Positions 33,748 to 41,631 of a stretch of 64,000 nt of DNA are shown here, piece by piece (position 1 is the stretch's first letter; each line of letters starts with the position of its first letter). The stretch spans positions 114,415 through 178,414 of the forward strand of contig JBKQTE010000097.1 in NCBI GenBank assembly GCA_052143315.1. The letters run 5' to 3'. A model generated the notes under the pieces. That model was given only the letters and a program-made list of their open reading frames with translations, ran no database searches and was not told the origin of the DNA. This DNA is from DASZIT01 sp052143315. Its GTDB lineage: Bacteria > Actinomycetota > Acidimicrobiia > Acidimicrobiales > RAAP-2. A program made the translations under genes and the position numbers.

Positions 33748-35272
33748 AGGTGGCCTCCACCCACCAGCGGGCGTCCTCCACCACGCAGAGGTGGGCGCTG
33801 TCCCCGTCGGCCAGCTGAAACCGGGCCCGGCGCCGGCGGACGCGCCGGTCCCACCACCGCTCGTCGAGCGTCCACGGGCCGGCCCAGCCGACGACGTCCG
33901 ACCACGGGCCCCCGGTGATCGAGAGGCGTGACGGCTCGGCACTCGGCTGCCCCCGGCCGCTCACCGTCACCGGCCGGCCGTCGGCGTCGACCACCTCGGC
34001 GGCCAGCGGCACCGGGTGGACGAGGGCGGGTGCGGGCAGGGGATGGTGGCCCGGCCACGGCAGCCCGTCCGGCCCACCGGGGTGGGGCTCCCCCCAGGGG
34101 ACGAGCATCGTCCGGTCGCCGGGGCCCCGGCCGCCCGAGAGCGCGGCGGTGAAGACGGCCCCGGGGCCGAGCATGCCCCGGAGGCGGTCGAGCCCCCGGG
34201 CGGCCCGCCGGTCGGCGTGGGACGCCCCGCCCCAGAAGCCGGTCTGGCGGCCCCCGACCGGTGCCACCTCGTCGGCCGCCAGGCGCAGTAGCACCACCCC
34301 GGCGGTGGGGGTCGTCTCCGAGGCGGTGCCCGACAGCCAGCCGTGGAACTGCCACCGCAGCCGCTCGACCATGGCCTCGGCACCGAGGCCCTCGTCGCCC
34401 CGCCACAGCCGGACCAGCGACTCGGCGTGCTCGGTCTCGATGTCGATGCGCAGCCGGGCGCAGACCAGGCCCCGCCGCTCCAACTGGTCGACCAGGTCGA
34501 TGGCCGCCGCCCGTCCGGCGAAGGCGGCCTGGTCCACCCGCTCCACCGGCGGGTCGAAGCAGACCTCGCTCACCAGCTCCTCGCCCGGTGCCTCGGCGTG
34601 GAGCAGCTCCTCGTCGCGTCCCTGGGCCACGGCGTGGAGACGGGCGGCCTCGGTGCCGAACCGGGCCAGGACCGAGGAGGCGGGGAGGGCGGCGAACGCC
34701 CCCAGCGTGTCGATCCCGAGACGCCCCAGCAGCTCGGCCAGGTCGGCGTGGCCGAGCACGGCCACGGGGAAGGGGGCGAGGAACGTCCGGTTCCCGCCGG
34801 TGGGGACCACCACGCCCTGCCGGGCGGCCAGCACCGCGGCGGTGCGGCCGTCGGCCACCCCCACCCCGGGGTCGGGTGCCCGGGCCGTCAGGCCGTCCAT
34901 GGCCGAGCGGGCCACCTCCGCCACCCGCCGGCCCAGCGCCTCCTCCCCGCCGAAGTAACGGCCCGGGCCCCGGGCGTCCATGGCCAGCAGGCCCGGTCGG
35001 CCTACCTCCACCCGGGGGGCGAGGCCGGCCACCGCCGCCACCACCGGCTCGAACGCCCGGGCCTCGCCGGGAAGGTCCTGGGTCACCACCACCAGGCCGG
35101 GGCACCGGCTTTCGGCCTCGCGCTTGCGCAGGCCGGTCCGGACCCCGGCGGCCCGGGCGGCCGCGGAGGCCGCCACCACCCGGTTGGCGTGGACCACCGC
35201 CACCGGGTCGTCGGGGTCGTACCCGGCGGCCGTCACCGGCCAGTCGGGGCACCAGAGGATCAGGGTCCGCAC
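33740..35272 (-). CDS. imuB: ImuB, Y-family polymerase-like mutasome subunit
   Basis: 510 aa. N-terminal LILWCPDWPVTAAG and a Y-family fold (VVHANRVVAASAAARAAGVRTGLRKREAESRCPGL). The catalytic acidic residues of active Y-family enzymes are not seen at the usual places (CPDW, MDARG), as expected for ImuB, which serves as the clamp-binding hub. Little-finger and C-terminal parts present. GTG start 2 bp after the imuA' stop. Confidence 0.9.
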   Translation of the reverse strand: MRTLILWCPDWPVTAAGYDPDDPVAVVHANRVVAASAAARAAGVRTGLRKREAESRCPGLVVVTQDLPGEARAFEPVVAAVAGLAPRVEVGRPGLLAMDARGPGRYFGGEEALGRRVAEVARSAMDGLTARAPDPGVGVADGRTAAVLAARQGVVVPTGGNRTFLAPFPVAVLGHADLAELLGRLGIDTLGAFAALPASSVLARFGTEAARLHAVAQGRDEELLHAEAPGEELVSEVCFDPPVERVDQAAFAGRAAAIDLVDQLERRGLVCARLRIDIETEHAESLVRLWRGDEGLGAEAMVERLRWQFHGWLSGTASETTPTAGVVLLRLAADEVAPVGGRQTGFWGGASHADRRAARGLDRLRGMLGPGAVFTAALSGGRGPGDRTMLVPWGEPHPGGPDGLPWPGHHPLPAPALVHPVPLAAEVVDADGRPVTVSGRGQPSAEPSRLSITGGPWSDVVGWAGPWTLDERWWDRRVRRRRARFQLADGDSAHLCVVEDARWWVEATYD

Positions 35273-35274
35273 GA

Positions 35275-35982
35275 CTACCCGGCCCGGGCCCCGGCCGCCG
35301 GCTCCCGGGCCGGCCCGGGAGCGAGTGCCTCCCGCTCGTCGGGGACCGCCCCGCCGTCGGGGTCCGGGAGCCAGAGGCGCACCCGGCGCTCCCTCGCCCC
35401 GGCCCGCCGGCCGAACGACCGGACCGTCACCGACCGGCGCTGCAGGGTGCCGTCGCCCGACCCGAGCCCGTGCCAGGTGGAGAGGCCCACCTCCAGCCGG
35501 AGGTCGACCGGCTCCGACCACGACGCCCGGCTCCCGACCACCACCACCACCACGGTGCCCCGCTCACGGGCCCGGGCGGCCAGGCGGCGGGCGTCACCCG
35601 GGCGGCAGCGACCGGGCGGCACCACCGCCACCACGTCGAGACTGTCCACCAGCGTGCCCACCACCTCGGCCCAGTGGGCACCCGGGGACGGCACCAGGGC
35701 CAGGTGGTCGAGGCGGAGCCCGAGGCGCGACGCCGCCTCGAGACCGAGGGCGGGGAGGCCGACCACCCCCACCCAGGAGCCCTCGGCCATGGTCCCGGCC
35801 ACCAGCGAGGCGAGCAGCGAGGTGGTGCCCCCGCCCCCGGCCACCGCCAGGACGGTCCCCCGCCGGAGGCCGGCGTCGGGGAGGAGGGGGGCGAGCGGCG
35901 GGGCGACGGCCAGCAGCCTGGTGCCGGCCAGCGGAACCCCGGTGCCGGGCGACGGGAACGGTTCGACTGCTGTCTCCTCCAC
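35275..35982 (-). CDS. imuA: ImuA', RecA-like mutasome subunit
   Basis: 235 aa. Walker-A-like GGGGTTSLL, hydrophobic VVAVVPPG and VVVVVVGSRASW strands, and the C-terminal RRAGARERRVRLWLPDP, as in actinobacterial ImuA'. It helps recruit ImuB and DnaE2 to damage. GTG start at 35982 is 15 bp from the LexA box. First gene of the SOS operon. Gene symbol by family and context. Confidence 0.82.
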   Translation of the reverse strand: MEETAVEPFPSPGTGVPLAGTRLLAVAPPLAPLLPDAGLRRGTVLAVAGGGGTTSLLASLVAGTMAEGSWVGVVGLPALGLEAASRLGLRLDHLALVPSPGAHWAEVVGTLVDSLDVVAVVPPGRCRPGDARRLAARARERGTVVVVVVGSRASWSEPVDLRLEVGLSTWHGLGSGDGTLQRRSVTVRSFGRRAGARERRVRLWLPDPDGGAVPDEREALAPGPAREPAAGARAG

Positions 35983-35996
35983 CGTGGCGGAGTGTA

Positions 35997-36012
35997 TCGA
36001 ACATACGTTCGT
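35997..36012. promoter_or_regulatory. LexA (SOS) box
   Basis: TCGAACATACGTTCGT: 15 of 16 bases fit the actinobacterial SOS box TCGAAC-N4-GTTCGA. It overlaps the expected promoter of imuA'-imuB-dnaE2, so LexA should repress the mutasome until DNA damage. Confidence 0.85.
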
Positions 36013-36101
36013 ATACCAATCGGGAACGATCCCGAAGAGGAACGCCAGGTGGTGGACCCCTTGGGGCTGGTGGACGTGCCGGTCGGGGTAGCGAGGACCG
36101 A

Positions 36102-36482
36102 CTACCGACGCACGGGCTCCACCGGGGTCGGCGGGCCCTCGGCTGGCTGCCGGGTGACGGTGGGGTACTGCCGGGCGTCGAAGGCGGCCACGAACCGACG
36201 CACCGCCTTCGGGAGCTGGACCTGTAGTCGGCCAGCCGGCCGGCAGCCGGCCGGCGTGGCCATGTCGATCAGCGCGGTGCAGTGCCCGACGGCCACCGAA
36301 CGGATCCGGGGATCCGACCCGATAGAGGCGTTGAGGTAGAGGGCTACCGCACAGGTGTAGTTGCTCCGGGGGATGCCGCGTACTCCGGCGGCCTCCAGGG
36401 AGCCGGCCACCTCGTCGGGATCGCGCCCCAGTTCGGCGAGGAGGGCGCTGGCTTGCTTCCTCAGCTGTCGATGGTCGCTCAC
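36102..36482 (-). CDS. Hypothetical protein
   Basis: 126 aa. GTG at 36482 is preceded by GGAGG at 5 bp, which decides the start over an ATG at 36500. Helical N-terminus (HRQLRKQASALLAELGRDPDEVAGSLEAAGV), then SNYTCAVALYLNASIGSDPRIRSVAVGHCTALIDM, with two Cys. No family recognised. Same strand as the mutasome and ending 90 bp before its LexA box, so probably a separate unit. Confidence 0.6.
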   Translation of the reverse strand: MSDHRQLRKQASALLAELGRDPDEVAGSLEAAGVRGIPRSNYTCAVALYLNASIGSDPRIRSVAVGHCTALIDMATPAGCRPAGRLQVQLPKAVRRFVAAFDARQYPTVTRQPAEGPPTPVEPVRR

Positions 36483-36793
36483 CGGACCTCCACTCGTCAT
36501 CCCCTCCGCCCCACTCCGCACGAAACCGGTTCGGGGGCGGGTGTAGACGCCCGATCGCCCTGAACACACCGCCGTCGGCGCCGACCAACACCAGTACCCC
36601 TTGGACGAACCCAAGATGAGCGAGATCGTCCTTCGCTCCACCCTATGTCCCTATGTCGTTACGGTCGACCGACCGCAACATGACGCTCGGCCTGCGGACG
36701 GCCGGGTGCAGCGAACCACCCCCAGCGGCTGGTGGTCTCCTTCGTCGACCGGGAGGCCGGTGCCGGTGACCGCCGTCCGGCCGGTCCCTCGGC
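36483..36793. other. 311-bp region without a gene
   Basis: Lies between the propeller-repeat gene's 3' end (36794) and the hypothetical gene's start. It contains an imperfect direct repeat CCTATGTC-CCTATGTC near 36643-36657 and nothing else I recognise. Confidence 0.4.
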
Positions 36794-38059
36794 TCAGGTG
36801 TTCGGCGACCCGAAGAAGCCGGCGGACCCGTAGGCGAAGATCCCCCCATCGGCGCCGAGCAGGGCGTAGCCCGCCCCGTCCGGTGCCGGGGTGATCGCCG
36901 ACACCGGGGCGGCGAGGTGCAACGTGGCCGCCGAGCCAAAGAAGCCGGCGGCCCCGTAGGCAAACACGCCCCCGTCGGTGGCTGCCAACCAGTAGCCCCC
37001 GTGCGGGTCGGCGGCGATCCCCGTCACCGGGGCGTTGAGGAGGAGCGAGCCCGCCGAACCGTCGAAGGCGGCATCGCCGAAGCTGAAGACGCCGCCGTCG
37101 GCTGCCACCAGCCAGTAGCCCTTGCCGCCGGGAGTGCCGGTGATCCCCACCACCGGGGCGTTGAGGGGATGGCCGCCCATGGAGCCGAAGAAGCCGGCGG
37201 ACCCGTAGGCGAACACGCCCCCGTCGGAGGCCACCAGCCAGTAGCCGCCCCCGTCCGGGGTGGAGGCGATGCCGACCACCGGGTCGTTGAGGTGCAGCCC
37301 GTAGGCGGAGCCGTGGAACCCGGCGCTGCCGTAGCTGTAGACGCTCCCGTCGGTGCCGGCCACCCAGTAGCCCGCCCCGCTCGGGGCCGAGGCGATCGCG
37401 GTGCCGGTGGGATCGGTGACCGTCGGGCTCGGGGCACCGTTCCCCTCGGTGAACACGTCGCCTTGATCGACGATCCCGACGTAGCCGCCGCCGTCGGGGG
37501 TGCTGGCGATCCCGGTGTAGCTCGAATTCGGCTCGAGACCGATCGAGAGGCCGGCCCAAGTAGCGCCATTGCAGCTCTGGGCCGCCACTGCCTGGACGAT
37601 GGTCTGGCCGGCCACCGACAGGCGGAGCGTCCCCGGACTGGCCGGGTCGGCGCAGTGCAGGGTGAACTGCAGGAGGACGACCGGCATCAGCATCGAGGGC
37701 GCGAAGGTGAGGGTCAACGGTTGGGTCACCGGGTTGTCCGCCACGTTGGTGTAGGCCACGCCGTCGTCCGGGGTCAGCGAGCCGGTGGCGGAGACCGTGG
37801 TGGTGCACCGCTCGAAGGAGCTGACCGGCACCGCCCGGGCCGACAGGTACTCGCTGCCCGCCGCCCCCAGGTACCCCTCGGAGACGAGAGTGAAGCCGCA
37901 ACCGGGTGGAGGTGGTGGCAGGGCGGACCCCGCCGGCGCCACGTGGAGGGCGGCCGTTCCGGCCATGACGCCGGCGACGAGCACCAGCGCCAGCAGCGCA
38001 CGGCTGTGGCCGCCCCGCCGGGACCCCCTGGTCACCGTGGTCCTCCATCCCGTCGACAT
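36794..38059 (-). CDS. Secreted protein with 42-residue propeller-type repeats
   Basis: 421 aa. Signal peptide RALLALVLVAGVMAGTAALHVAPAGSA. Residues 30-175 form a domain with several Cys and no known match. The rest is about six repeats of 42 residues, each with GI[A/T]-S-T-P-D-G-x-G-Y-W-L-V-A-x-D-G-G-V-F and AGFFGS, as in actinobacterial YVTN-like propellers. The same blade type occurs in the deacetylase at 40052-41560. Likely exported and carbohydrate- or wall-associated. Confidence 0.75.
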   Translation of the reverse strand: MSTGWRTTVTRGSRRGGHSRALLALVLVAGVMAGTAALHVAPAGSALPPPPPGCGFTLVSEGYLGAAGSEYLSARAVPVSSFERCTTTVSATGSLTPDDGVAYTNVADNPVTQPLTLTFAPSMLMPVVLLQFTLHCADPASPGTLRLSVAGQTIVQAVAAQSCNGATWAGLSIGLEPNSSYTGIASTPDGGGYVGIVDQGDVFTEGNGAPSPTVTDPTGTAIASAPSGAGYWVAGTDGSVYSYGSAGFHGSAYGLHLNDPVVGIASTPDGGGYWLVASDGGVFAYGSAGFFGSMGGHPLNAPVVGITGTPGGKGYWLVAADGGVFSFGDAAFDGSAGSLLLNAPVTGIAADPHGGYWLAATDGGVFAYGAAGFFGSAATLHLAAPVSAITPAPDGAGYALLGADGGIFAYGSAGFFGSPNT

Positions 38060-38217
38060 GGCTCTGCTCCCGTCCTCAGGCCCCGCGCCCATCGAATCGG
38101 GGCCGGGACGCCACGTCAAGGCGGTGCTCCCGCGATGGCGGGTCGTCGAGCGGACTTGGTGACCGTGGCGGCCGTGCTGTTCGTGGCCCCAGTGGCGGTC
38201 GCCGTTCGACGCCGGCG

Positions 38218-39234
38218 TCACCCGGCGAAGCGCACCACCAGGGCGGCGAACTGCGCCCAGTTCTGGAAGAGCATGGCGTGCCCGGCCCCGGCGAACAGGA
38301 CCGTCCGGGCCCCCCGGATCCGGGAGGCGATGATCCGGGCGTTGACCGGTGGGTTCACGACGTCGAGCGAGCCGTTGGTCACCAGCACCGGAATGCGCAC
38401 CGAGGGGAGGCGGCTCCAGGTGCCGTTGTCGCGGTACCACGCAGCCTCCGCCTGGCCCTGGCGGACGAGGGTCTGGTTGCTGACGTTCTCCTGGGGGACC
38501 AGGAGGTACTGCTGGATGAACGCCGCCTTCGCCGCCCCCGCCGTCGGGGGGAAGATCAGGCCGAGGAACTGGGTGGGGGTGGTGGCGGGGTCGTTGAGCT
38601 CGGCCTGGATGGCCGGGGAACCGGCGTTGGCGTGGGGCCCACCGGTGTCACCGCCGGTCGTCACCAGCCTGCCCAACACGCCCGGGTGGAGCGCCGCCAC
38701 GGTCAGGCCGATCTCCCCACCCATCGACCAGCCGAGCAGCGCGGGCTGGCGGAGCCTCAGCGCCTTGATCAGTCCGACGGTGTCGGTGGCCATCAGCGGA
38801 ACGGTGATCGGGACGGCGAGATCGTCCGTGCTGTAGCCCACCCCCCGGTTGTCGAAGATGGTGACCCGGAAGTGGCTGCCGAGCCGGTTCAACAGGTTCA
38901 GGGTCCACAGGCTCATCGGCGCGGTGTCGCCGGTGACCATGATCAGCGGCGGTCCGGAACCGAACTGGCGATAGCCGATCCGGATGCCGTCGATCGGAAC
39001 CTGGCGGACGTATCCGAGGAAGGCGCCGGGACCGCTGAGCGCAGAACCGGCCACGATCGTCCCGGGCGGCGAGACCGGCGGAGGAGGGGCGGTGGCTCCG
39101 GCCGGGAGCGCAACGACGGACGACGAGGCCACGGCCAGGATCACCAGCACGAGGATCGAGGTCCTGGCCGGCCGCCGACCGCCACCCCGCGGGTGGTGGT
39201 CCGATCGCCAGGGAGCTGGGGAACGTGTTTTCAC
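38218..39234 (-). CDS. Secreted alpha/beta hydrolase
   Basis: 338 aa. Signal peptide TSILVLVILAVASSSVVALPAGATA, then a hydrolase fold: oxyanion region MVTGD, FDNRGVGYST, nucleophile in GWSMGGEIG, Asp in GSLDVVNPP and His in FAGAGHAML complete the triad. Substrate unknown. GTG start with no clear ribosome site; it sits inside a perfect palindrome (39232-39252), suggesting unusual regulation or a start further in. Confidence 0.85.
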   Translation of the reverse strand: MKTRSPAPWRSDHHPRGGGRRPARTSILVLVILAVASSSVVALPAGATAPPPPVSPPGTIVAGSALSGPGAFLGYVRQVPIDGIRIGYRQFGSGPPLIMVTGDTAPMSLWTLNLLNRLGSHFRVTIFDNRGVGYSTDDLAVPITVPLMATDTVGLIKALRLRQPALLGWSMGGEIGLTVAALHPGVLGRLVTTGGDTGGPHANAGSPAIQAELNDPATTPTQFLGLIFPPTAGAAKAAFIQQYLLVPQENVSNQTLVRQGQAEAAWYRDNGTWSRLPSVRIPVLVTNGSLDVVNPPVNARIIASRIRGARTVLFAGAGHAMLFQNWAQFAALVVRFAG

Positions 39235-39252
39235 TAGCCATGAAAGCTAGTG
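39232..39252. promoter_or_regulatory. Palindrome overlapping the hydrolase start
   Basis: CACTAGC-CATGAAA-GCTAGTG, perfect 7-bp arms. It includes the GTG start codon of the hydrolase, so a bound protein would block initiation. The flanking 39253-39499 stretch has no other gene. Confidence 0.5.
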
Positions 39253-39499
39253 CGCGGCGACGATGGTGTGGTGGTTCGACGGGTGTCAGGAGAGCGGCAA
39301 CGGCACTCCGCGGTAGCGCCTCGTCTCGACCGTCTCGAGCAGAGTGGGAACCGTCGGCGTCGCCGGGATGGGTCCGCCTCGGCGAGGGCACGGGTCAACT
39401 CCGGTAGTCTCCCCTGGGGACACCGGCAGGTCGTCGACCGCCGATGGAGGGTGGCGGCTCGGTGACCAGGGAGTTCGAGGAGAAGGGAACCGAGGTCTC

Positions 39500-39970
39500 A
39501 TGGTGAACCAGGACGCCGAGCTCATCCGGGGCAAGAACGTCGTCGCCGTCATCGCCTTCCGCGAGTGCGACATCTACGCCACCGATGCGGCACCCGGCGA
39601 TCGGCCCACGCGCCTTGTCGCCCCCGATCCGCACGGGCGGTTCCACAAGGTCAGCCACCACGCCGGGAACCCATCGGGGACCTACGAGGACGACAGCCCG
39701 GAGTACTGGAAGGAGATCACCGAGGAGCTCGCTCCTGCGGGCGCGATCCTTCTCTTCGGTCACGGCAGCGGCAAGGCAAATGCGTCGCACCACTGGGTGA
39801 CGTACGTCGAGCAGCACCGCCCCGATGTGGCGGCGAAGTTGGTGGCCGACGTGCGTATCGACATCGACCACATCGAGGAGGAGCAGCTGCTGCGGCTCGC
39901 CCAGATCTACTTCGGCGAGGCGCCTCAGCGCGACTTCGGCGACAGCCGCCGAGGTGCGTCCGAACGCTGA
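39500..39970 (+). CDS. eRF1-like/translational machinery family protein
   Basis: 156 aa. AVIAFRECDIYATDA, a His-rich FHKVSHHAG, EYWKEITEELAPAGAILLFGHGSGKANASHHWVTYVEQHRPDVAAKLV and VRIDIDHIEEEQLLRLAQIYFG match the short bacterial proteins named translational machinery or baeRF-like. Role in these is unproven, probably ribosome-related. The start ATG at 39500 is chosen by homology of the following sequence; no clear ribosome site beyond GAGG. Confidence 0.55.
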   Translation: MVNQDAELIRGKNVVAVIAFRECDIYATDAAPGDRPTRLVAPDPHGRFHKVSHHAGNPSGTYEDDSPEYWKEITEELAPAGAILLFGHGSGKANASHHWVTYVEQHRPDVAAKLVADVRIDIDHIEEEQLLRLAQIYFGEAPQRDFGDSRRGASER

Positions 39971-39999
39971 GGAGCCTTCAGGTGGCGCCCGGGCACCAC

Positions 40000-40016
40000 T
40001 AGGGCCTTTCTGCTCT
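40000..40016. promoter_or_regulatory. Possible DevR-like box (site 10, weak)
   Basis: TAGGGCCTTTCTGCTCT; on the minus strand GAGCAGAAAGGCCCTA. Three or more departures from the consensus, but 36 bp before the polysaccharide deacetylase gene. Much weaker than sites 1-9. Confidence 0.3.
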
Positions 40017-40051
40017 ATCGGTCTCGGGTCCTGGCCGGTACAACGGGGCCC

Positions 40052-41560
40052 ATGATCACCAGACACCGCGGGCGTAGGGCCACCATCCGTGCGGCCATGG
40101 CCATGGCGGGTACGGTGGCGGCCGGCGTGACCTGGTTGCCTGCAGTGGCGTCGGCGCAGAGTCCGCAGCCGGCCTTCTATACCGACCAGGCCCCCGGCGG
40201 TGCTGCCACGGCCGGCAAGCGGGTGATCGCCCTGACCTTCGACGATGGCCCCGGCCCGTACACCCCCCAGGTCTTGTCGGTCCTCCAGCGCTACCAGGTG
40301 CCGGCGACGTTCTTCGAGATCGGGGAGAACATCGTCGAGTACCCGCAGTACACCCGGATGGTGGCGGCTGCCGGCTACCCGGTCGAGGACCACACGTGGA
40401 CCCACCCGGACCTCACCACCATCCCGGTGGCGCAGTTCCCCTACCAGATCGACCAGACCCAGAACGAGATCGCCTCGCTGACCGGCCAGACCCCCGCCTG
40501 CGTGCGGCCGCCCTACGACGCCTGGGACACGACCGTCCTCGATCAGATCGCCCAGCGCGGCCTGACCACCATGAGCTACTCGGTGGATCCGAAGGATTGG
40601 AGCCTGCCCGGCGTCCAGACCATCGTCGACCGCGTGGTCGGGGCCGCGTTCCCCGGGGCGGTCGTCGATATGCACGACGGGGGAGGCGATCGCTCCGAGA
40701 CGGTGGACGCACTGCCGCAGATCATCGGCGATCTGGAGAGCCAGGGCTACACGTTGGTGCCGATCTGCGGCGCCATGACCGAGCACGTGCCCCAGTCGAG
40801 CGCGGTCTACAGCTTCGGCTCGGCCCCCCCACCCGGCCAGCCGGTGACCTCCGACGCTCCGCTGGTGGGGGCGGCCGTCGACCCGTCGGGCACCGGGTAC
40901 TGGCTGGCGGCCCAGGACGGAGGGGTCTTCGCGCTCGGGAGCGCCGGCTTCGACGGGTCGCTCCCTTCACTCGGGGTCGACCCGGCGCGGCCGGTGGCAG
41001 GGATCGCCTCGACATCCGACGGGGGCGGCTACTGGCTGGTAGCCGGTGACGGTGGGGTGTTCGCCATCGGGGACGCCCGGTTCCTTGGCTCGATGGGCGG
41101 CAAGCCGCTCGACCAGCCGGTGGCGGGCATCGCCTCGACACCCGACGGCCGGGGCTACTGGCTGGTGGCCGGAGACGGCGGCGTGTTCTCCTTCGGGGAC
41201 GCCCGGTTCGAGGGCTCGATGGGCGGCAAGCCGCTCGACCAGCCGGTGGTGGGGATCGCCTCGACACCTGACGGCCGCGGCTACTGGGAGGTGGCCCAGG
41301 ACGGCGGCGTGTTCTCCTTCGGTGACGCCCGGTTCTTTGGCTCGATGGGCGGCAAGCCGCTCGACCAGCCGGTGGTGGGCATGGCGGCTGACTCGGCCAC
41401 CGGCGGCTACTGGCTGGCGGCAGGCGATGGCGGGGTCTTCAGCTTCGGCGCACCGTTCTTCGGGTCCCGTGGGGGCCAGGCTGGTCCCGATCGCTTCTTC
41501 GGCATCGGCGTCAGCGGCGGAGGGAGTGGCTACCTCCTCGCCGGTCAGCATCCGGCGTAG
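40052..41560 (+). CDS. Polysaccharide deacetylase with propeller-repeat C-terminus
   Basis: 502 aa. Signal peptide region AMAMAGTVAAGVTWLPAVASA. NodB domain at about 55-245: TFDDGPGPYTP (catalytic Asp-Asp), HTWTHPDL (metal His pair), RPPYD and MHDGG. Then about five 42-residue blades with D-G-G-V-F-S-F-G-D-A-R-F motifs. Deacetylates cell-wall or exopolysaccharide N-acetyl sugars; the blades may bind the polymer. Shares its repeat type with 36794-38059. Confidence 0.9.
   Translation: MITRHRGRRATIRAAMAMAGTVAAGVTWLPAVASAQSPQPAFYTDQAPGGAATAGKRVIALTFDDGPGPYTPQVLSVLQRYQVPATFFEIGENIVEYPQYTRMVAAAGYPVEDHTWTHPDLTTIPVAQFPYQIDQTQNEIASLTGQTPACVRPPYDAWDTTVLDQIAQRGLTTMSYSVDPKDWSLPGVQTIVDRVVGAAFPGAVVDMHDGGGDRSETVDALPQIIGDLESQGYTLVPICGAMTEHVPQSSAVYSFGSAPPPGQPVTSDAPLVGAAVDPSGTGYWLAAQDGGVFALGSAGFDGSLPSLGVDPARPVAGIASTSDGGGYWLVAGDGGVFAIGDARFLGSMGGKPLDQPVAGIASTPDGRGYWLVAGDGGVFSFGDARFEGSMGGKPLDQPVVGIASTPDGRGYWEVAQDGGVFSFGDARFFGSMGGKPLDQPVVGMAADSATGGYWLAAGDGGVFSFGAPFFGSRGGQAGPDRFFGIGVSGGGSGYLLAGQHPA
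40991..41386 (+). repeat. Tandem 126-bp repeats inside the deacetylase gene
   Basis: Three full units start at 40991, 41117 and 41243, and a partial one at 41369, each exactly 126 bp (42 codons). Nucleotide identity is high (for example GGCAAGCCGCTCGACCAGCC recurs), implying recent duplication or gene conversion. Confidence 0.85.
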
Positions 41561-41631
41561 CGTCACCGCCCAACGCTCCTGACCCTGCAGGTGTGTCCGG
41601 GGCCGGCCGCCGGTACGGCACACTGGACGGC

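Noticed and set aside
30556..33918. 1120-codon plus-strand ORF opposite dnaE2
   Set aside because: No domain; DnaE2 on the other strand is complete and unambiguous.
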